From Dermacentor variabilis (taxonomy: Eukaryota; Arthropoda; Arachnida; Ixodida; Ixodidae), in NCBI RefSeq assembly GCF_050947875.1, contig NW_027460412.1, positions 186,001 to 250,000 of the forward strand: a stretch of 64,000 bases of DNA. Direction: 5' to 3'. The translations under genes and the position numbers were made by a program. Below, in pieces: positions 62,216-64,000 of the stretch; positions within the stretch are counted from its first letter, which is position 1; every line of letters starts with the position of its first letter. A model generated the notes under the pieces. It was not told the origin of the DNA, did no database searches, and was given only the letters and a program-made list of their open reading frames with translations.

Positions 62216-62242
62216 AGCACCATTTGCATGCATATCTTGTGG
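62183..62242 (+). repeat. Subunit C (60 bp) of the reference monomer
   Basis: Runs from TTTGGTAGAAATCC to CTTGTGG. It is closest to A (about 76%). It carries the clearest dyad of the three: TTTGGTAGAA and TTCTGCCAAA are inverted arms (9 of 10 pairs in the consensus) around a CACGTG core. A perfect 8-bp palindrome TGCATGCA follows in the second half. Recurrent variants end in CATCTTTAGG, CATACCTTGTGG, CATATATAGC or carry a 3-bp insertion (ATTTATTTGC). Confidence 0.9.
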
Positions 62243-63672
62243 TTTTGCAGAAAAGAACGTCCGCGTCTACCAAAAGATGCATGTGCATGCTTAACAAGTG
62301 GTTTGGCACAAATCCATGCGCGGGTGCTAAAAAGAGCAGCATGGCCGTCCTTAGCACGTTGTTTGGTAGAAATCCACGTGCGCGTTCTGCCAAAAGCACC
62401 ATTTGCATGCATATCTTGTGGTTTTGCAGAAAACAACGTCCGCGTCTACCAAAAGATACATGTGCATGCTTAACAAGTGGTTTGGCACAAATCCACGCGC
62501 GGGTGCTAAAAAGAGCAGATGGACGAGATTAGCACGTCTTTTGGTAGAAGTCCATGTGCACGTTCTGCCAAAAGCACAATTTGCATGCGTATCTGGTGGT
62601 TTTGCAGAAAACACTGGCCGCGTCTACCAAAAGATGCATGTGCATGCTTAACAAGTGGTTTGGCACAAATCCATGCGCGGGTGCTAAAAAGACCAGCATG
62701 GCCGTGCTTAGCGCGTCGTTTGGTATAAATCCACATGCGCGTTCTGCCAAAAGCACCATTTGCATGCACATCTTTAGATTTTGCAGAAAACAACGTCCGC
62801 GTCTACCAAAAGATGCATGTGCATGCTTAACAAGTGGTTTGGCACAAATCCACGCGCGGGTGCTAAAAAGAGCAGATGGACGAGATTAGCACGTCGTGTG
62901 CTAGAAATCTACGTGCGCGCTCTGCCAAAAGCACCATTTGCATGCATACCATGTGGTTTTGCAGAAAACAACGTCCGCGTCTACCAAAAGATGCATGAGC
63001 AAGCTTAACAAGTGGTTTGTCTCAAATCCATGGGCGGGTGCTAAAAAGAGCAGCATGGGCGTGCTTAGCACGTCATTTGGTAGAAATCCACGTGCGCGTT
63101 CTGCCAAAACCACCATTTGCATGCATATCTTGTGGTTTTGCAGAAAACAACGTGCGCGTCTACCAAAAGATGCATGTGCATGTTTAACAAGTGGTTTGGC
63201 ACAAATCCATGCGCGGGTGCTAAAAAAAGCAGCATGGGCGTGCTTATCACGTCGTTTGGTAGAAATCTAAGTGCGCGTTCTGCCAAAAGCACCATTTGCA
63301 TGCATATCTTGTGGTTTTGCAGAAAAGAACGTCCGCGTCTACCAAAAGATGCATGTGCATGCTTAACAAGTGGTTTGGCACAAATCCATGCGCGGGTGCT
63401 AAAAAGAGCAGCATGGGCGTGCTTAGCACGTCGTTTGGTAGAAATCCACGTGCGCGTACTGCCAAAAGCACCATTTGCATGCATACCTTGTGGTTTTGCA
63501 GAAAACAACGTCCGCGTCTACCAAAAGATACATGTGCATGCTTAACAAGTGATTTGGCACAAATCCACGCGCGGGTGCTAAAAAGAGCAGCATGGCCGTG
63601 CTTAGCGCGTCGTTTGGTAGAAACCCACGTGCGCGTTCTGCCAAAAGCACCATTTGCATGCACATCTTTAGG

Positions 63673-64000
63673 TTTTGCAGAAAACAACGTCCGCGTCTAC
63701 TAAAGATGCATGTGCATGCTTAACAAATGGTTTGGCACAAATCCATGCGCGGGTGCTAAAAAGAGCACCATGGGCGTGCTTGGTACGTCGTTTGGTAGAA
63801 ATCCACGTGCGCGTTCTGCCTAAACCGCCATTTGCATGCATATCTTGTGGTTTTGCAGAAAACAACATCCGCGTCTGCCAAAATATGCACGTGCATGCTA
63901 AACAAGTGGTTTGGCACAAATCCATGCGCGGGTGCTAAAAAGAGCAGCATGGGCGTGCTTAGCACATCGTTTGGTAGAAATCCACGTGCGCGTTCTGCCA
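63673..64000. repeat. Start of the next unit (partial, ~1.8 monomers)
   Basis: Matches 56,522-56,849 at a shift of 7,151 bp, including AACAAATGGTTTGG, CTTGGTACGTCG and CTGCCTAAACCGCC. It is cut by the window edge within subunit C. Confidence 0.85.

Larger units (their letters stand above)
62064..62242 (+). repeat. Reference monomer, 179 bp (near consensus)
   Basis: This copy differs from the consensus I read by eye at essentially one place, GCGCGTACTG instead of GCGCGTTCTG in subunit C, so it serves as a reference. It comprises subunit A (62064-62122), B (62123-62182) and C (62183-62242). By hand count on the consensus, GC is 87 of 179. There are 11 CpG dinucleotides against about 10.5 expected, so CpG is not depleted. 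The length is 179, which is 2 modulo 3, so any reading frame shifts from one monomer to the next. Each monomer normally has two GCATGC and two ATGCAT sites and one CACGTG, which should give a monomer ladder in restriction digests. Confidence 0.95.
56522..63672. repeat. Long mosaic unit R9 (40 monomers, 7,151 bp)
   Basis: Begins like L1 at 1,252 (exact shift 55,270 bp). It passes through L-type monomers (57,416), family U core types (about 58,200-59,100), R/U end types, a second L-type start (60,093, shift 2,677 bp), further mosaic, and ends with the same monomers that precede 56,522. The opening marker AACAAATGGTTTGG with GAGCACCATGGG recurs at 63,673. Confidence 0.7.
1..64000. repeat. Continuous satellite array of ~179-bp monomers
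   Basis: Seen: every part of the window is a variant of one ~179-bp unit, repeated head-to-tail in one orientation, about 358 times. Monomer starts can be tracked by the TTTTGCAGAAAAC block. The window itself begins exactly at such a start. No unique insert, mobile element or gap interrupts the array. Known: arrays of this scale with nucleosome-length monomers and higher-order repeats are characteristic of eukaryotic centromeric and pericentromeric heterochromatin. Inferred: this is a candidate centromere satellite, but nothing in the sequence proves kinetochore function. A subtelomeric or knob-type heterochromatic satellite is the main alternative. Both array ends lie outside the window. Confidence 0.98.

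Noticed and set aside
1..64000. Hundreds of open frames of 60-281 codons on both strands as genes
   Set aside because: They overlap in every frame on both strands, repeat with the 60-bp and 179-bp periods, change frame at each monomer, and encode only Cys/Arg/Lys-rich 20-residue repeats with no recognisable domain. They are shadows of the satellite.
1..64000. CRISPR array
   Set aside because: Repeats are contiguous and imperfect. There are no unique spacers between constant repeats, and the unit is far longer than a CRISPR repeat.
1..64000. Assignment to a named satellite family or species
   Set aside because: The monomer length resembles several plant and animal centromere repeats, but I do not recognise the sequence, and length alone is not evidence.

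Overview
The whole 64,000-base window is one uninterrupted, head-to-tail satellite DNA array. I find no gene, RNA gene, transposon, CRISPR array or unique-sequence island anywhere in it. The monomer is about 179 bp (variants about 178 to 182 bp, roughly 49% GC by hand count on the consensus). Summing the block lengths gives 356 complete monomers plus a partial copy of about 1.8 monomers at the right edge. All monomers point the same way. A tandem array of nucleosome-sized monomers with higher-order repeats (HORs) is typical of centromeric or pericentromeric satellite in a eukaryotic nuclear genome. The sequence alone does not tell me which species or even which kingdom, and centromere identity is inference.

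The repeat has nested levels. (1) Each 179-bp monomer is a degenerate triplet of 59/60-bp subunits, here A (59), B (60) and C (60), which are 66 to 76% identical to each other by hand alignment. Each subunit carries an imperfect dyad in its first half and a GCATGC-type palindrome in its second half. (2) Monomers are grouped into HOR units of 7, 9 to 12, 14, 16, 17, 18 or 20 monomers. (3) Adjacent HOR units fall into alternating variants, giving super-periods of about 3.57 kb (two 10-mers), 3.94 kb (two 11-mers) and 5.37 kb (16-mer plus 14-mer).

Layout: 1-6,325, family L (units of 2,145 and 2,501 bp plus a shortened third unit); 6,326-7,863, a mosaic with a 6-monomer echo; 7,864-10,187, family K (a 7-mer, then a 6-mer copy); 10,188-11,974, a mosaic with 4-monomer periodicity; 11,975-36,988, family U (core period 1,786 bp, with longer 16-, 17-, 18- and 20-mer versions carrying an extra cassette); 36,989-56,521, family R (16-, 14-, 16-, 18-, 11-, 11-, 11- and 12-mers); 56,522-63,672, a 40-monomer mosaic that mixes L, U and R monomers; 63,673-64,000, the start of the next unit.

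The mosaic boundaries, whole-monomer deletions, recombinant HOR units and shared private indels fit repeated unequal exchange or gene conversion. Several exchange points can be localised to a few bases. Hundreds of short open frames occur on both strands, but they follow the 60-bp period and I do not regard them as genes.
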